From the NCBI GenBank assembly GCA_030611505.1, contig JAUWPO010000005.1:1-45156 (forward strand): a DNA stretch of 45,156 bases. The letters run 5' to 3'. Position 1 is the stretch's first letter, and every line of letters starts with the position of its first letter. Positions 44,415 to 45,156 of the stretch are shown one piece after another. Below the pieces are notes generated by a model, which did not search any database, was not told the origin of the DNA, and saw nothing but the letters and a program-made list of their open reading frames with translations. Made by a program: the position numbers and the translations under genes. Source of the stretch: Chloroflexota bacterium (GTDB taxonomy: Bacteria; Chloroflexota; Anaerolineae; Anaerolineales; UBA4823).

Positions 44415-45156
44415 ATGTTCGTTCACCTGCATTCCCATTCGTATTATTCCTTCCTGGAGGGTGTGCCATCCCCCCAGCAGTTAGCTCAAACTGCTGCCCA
44501 GCAAAAAATGCCTGCGTTAGCACTGACAGATCACCGTTGGATGTCGGGCGCAATTGAGTTTTACGATGCATGCCACGAGGCTGGAATACTCCCGATTTTA
44601 GGGCTGGAAATCGAATTTTCCCTTCCCGCAAACATGCCCGGATTCTCTCAAAGCATCACATCGGGTTCTCTGGTGCTGCTTGCGGAGGATCTGTCCGGAT
44701 GGTCCAATCTCTGCCGCCTGAGCAGCACAGCCCTGAATGACCCCACCAGTGCGGTCGAAACTCCCTTACCTTTTGACACGCTGGTAAGAAATTCCGGTGG
44801 GGTAATCTGCCTAACAGGTGGAATTCGCGGTTTGGTGACAAAGTTGATTTCTGCTGGTTCCGAAGAAACCAGCAAGCACTGGTTGGAACACCTGAATGAA
44901 CTGTTCCCCAATCGACTTTATGTAGAGCTACAGCGCCATACGCCTGAAGACGATCAAATCAACTTCAGGCTGATTAAAATGGCGGAGCGCATGGGTGTGC
45001 CAGTAGTCGCTAGCCACAATATTTATTACCTAAATCCAGAACAAGCCGGTCTGCAACGTGCCCTCACAGCCATCCGTCTCAACCAGTCTCTTTCCAGTTT
45101 GGAAGATGACTCAACTGCTCCTCCTGAAGCTTTTTTTCAAAGCCAAAAGGACATGG
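44415..45156 (+). CDS. dnaE: DNA polymerase III alpha subunit, N-terminal part (partial)
   Basis: The frame from ATG 44415 is open to the window end (247 codons) and is cut by the window edge. It starts with the PHP domain MFVHLHSHSYYSFLEGVPSP and LALTDH, followed by ILPILGLEIEF and PVVASHNIYYLNPEQA, as in DnaE-type replicative polymerases. Metal-binding His positions are visible in HLHSHS. Catalytic palm motifs lie beyond the window, so a DnaE1 or a shorter DnaE2-type form cannot be told apart. No convincing ribosome-binding site or promoter was seen. Confidence 0.85.
   Translation, partial: MFVHLHSHSYYSFLEGVPSPQQLAQTAAQQKMPALALTDHRWMSGAIEFYDACHEAGILPILGLEIEFSLPANMPGFSQSITSGSLVLLAEDLSGWSNLCRLSSTALNDPTSAVETPLPFDTLVRNSGGVICLTGGIRGLVTKLISAGSEETSKHWLEHLNELFPNRLYVELQRHTPEDDQINFRLIKMAERMGVPVVASHNIYYLNPEQAGLQRALTAIRLNQSLSSLEDDSTAPPEAFFQSQKDM

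Overview
The window reads as one continuous piece of bacterial chromosome, most likely from an Anaerolineae-type member of the Chloroflexota (inference). The evidence is the order hrcA-grpE-dnaK-dnaJ-prmA behind a CIRCE operator, several membrane-anchored TPR, LysM and CAP proteins with Thr-Pro linkers of the TPTPTP type, a luciferase-like F420-type oxidoreductase, a PHP-fused family X polymerase, and moderate GC content. No rRNA, tRNA, CRISPR array, insertion sequence or phage module was seen.

Layout. Positions 1-323: 5' end of an mgtE-like Mg2+ transporter gene (minus). 637-3216: a LOG-family protein, then rho behind a long leader, then a small unknown gene (all plus). 3233-4852: an exported lytic transglycosylase (minus). 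5097-8314: polA and a DUF6504-like gene (plus). 8355-17177: a long minus-strand heat-shock unit, hrcA-grpE-dnaK-dnaJ-prmA-polX-CAP/LysM, read from a near-consensus promoter with a CIRCE operator. 17460-18263: trmD (minus). 18619-21314: two tandem anchored TPR genes (plus). 21349-23409: CIRCE-controlled groES-groEL. 23506-25374: an RNase J gene behind an attenuator-like leader. 25415-38790: a long minus-strand series read as M42 peptidase, LLM oxidoreductase, pcm, CHAD protein, ParA, pyruvate kinase, glgX, Ca2+-type P-ATPase, UbiB-like kinase. 38787-40312: a restriction-modification module, more AT-rich than its surroundings, sits at the head of that series. Its BglII-like nuclease gene is cut by an in-frame TAA just before the active site. 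40347-45156: a thioesterase (minus), then an anchored TPR protein, a double-GNAT protein, a small SWIM zinc-finger protein, a glycosyltransferase and the 5' end of a DNA polymerase III alpha gene (plus).

How the genes work together. Both chaperone systems carry the same HrcA operator, so hrcA autoregulates and also controls groESL. PrmA, PolX and a cell-surface CAP/LysM protein are downstream in the dnaK unit. The CHAD (polyphosphate-binding) gene overlaps a ParA ATPase gene and is followed by pyruvate kinase and glycogen debranching genes. This suggests a storage or energy locus and, speculatively, a ParA-driven positioning system for polyphosphate granules.

Regulation. Several promoters have their -10 box 7-8 bases before the start codon, so leaderless mRNAs look common here. 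Two leaders (RNase J and the SWIM gene) contain intrinsic-terminator hairpins upstream of the coding region, and the RNase J leader has a mutually exclusive pairing that could act as an antiterminator.
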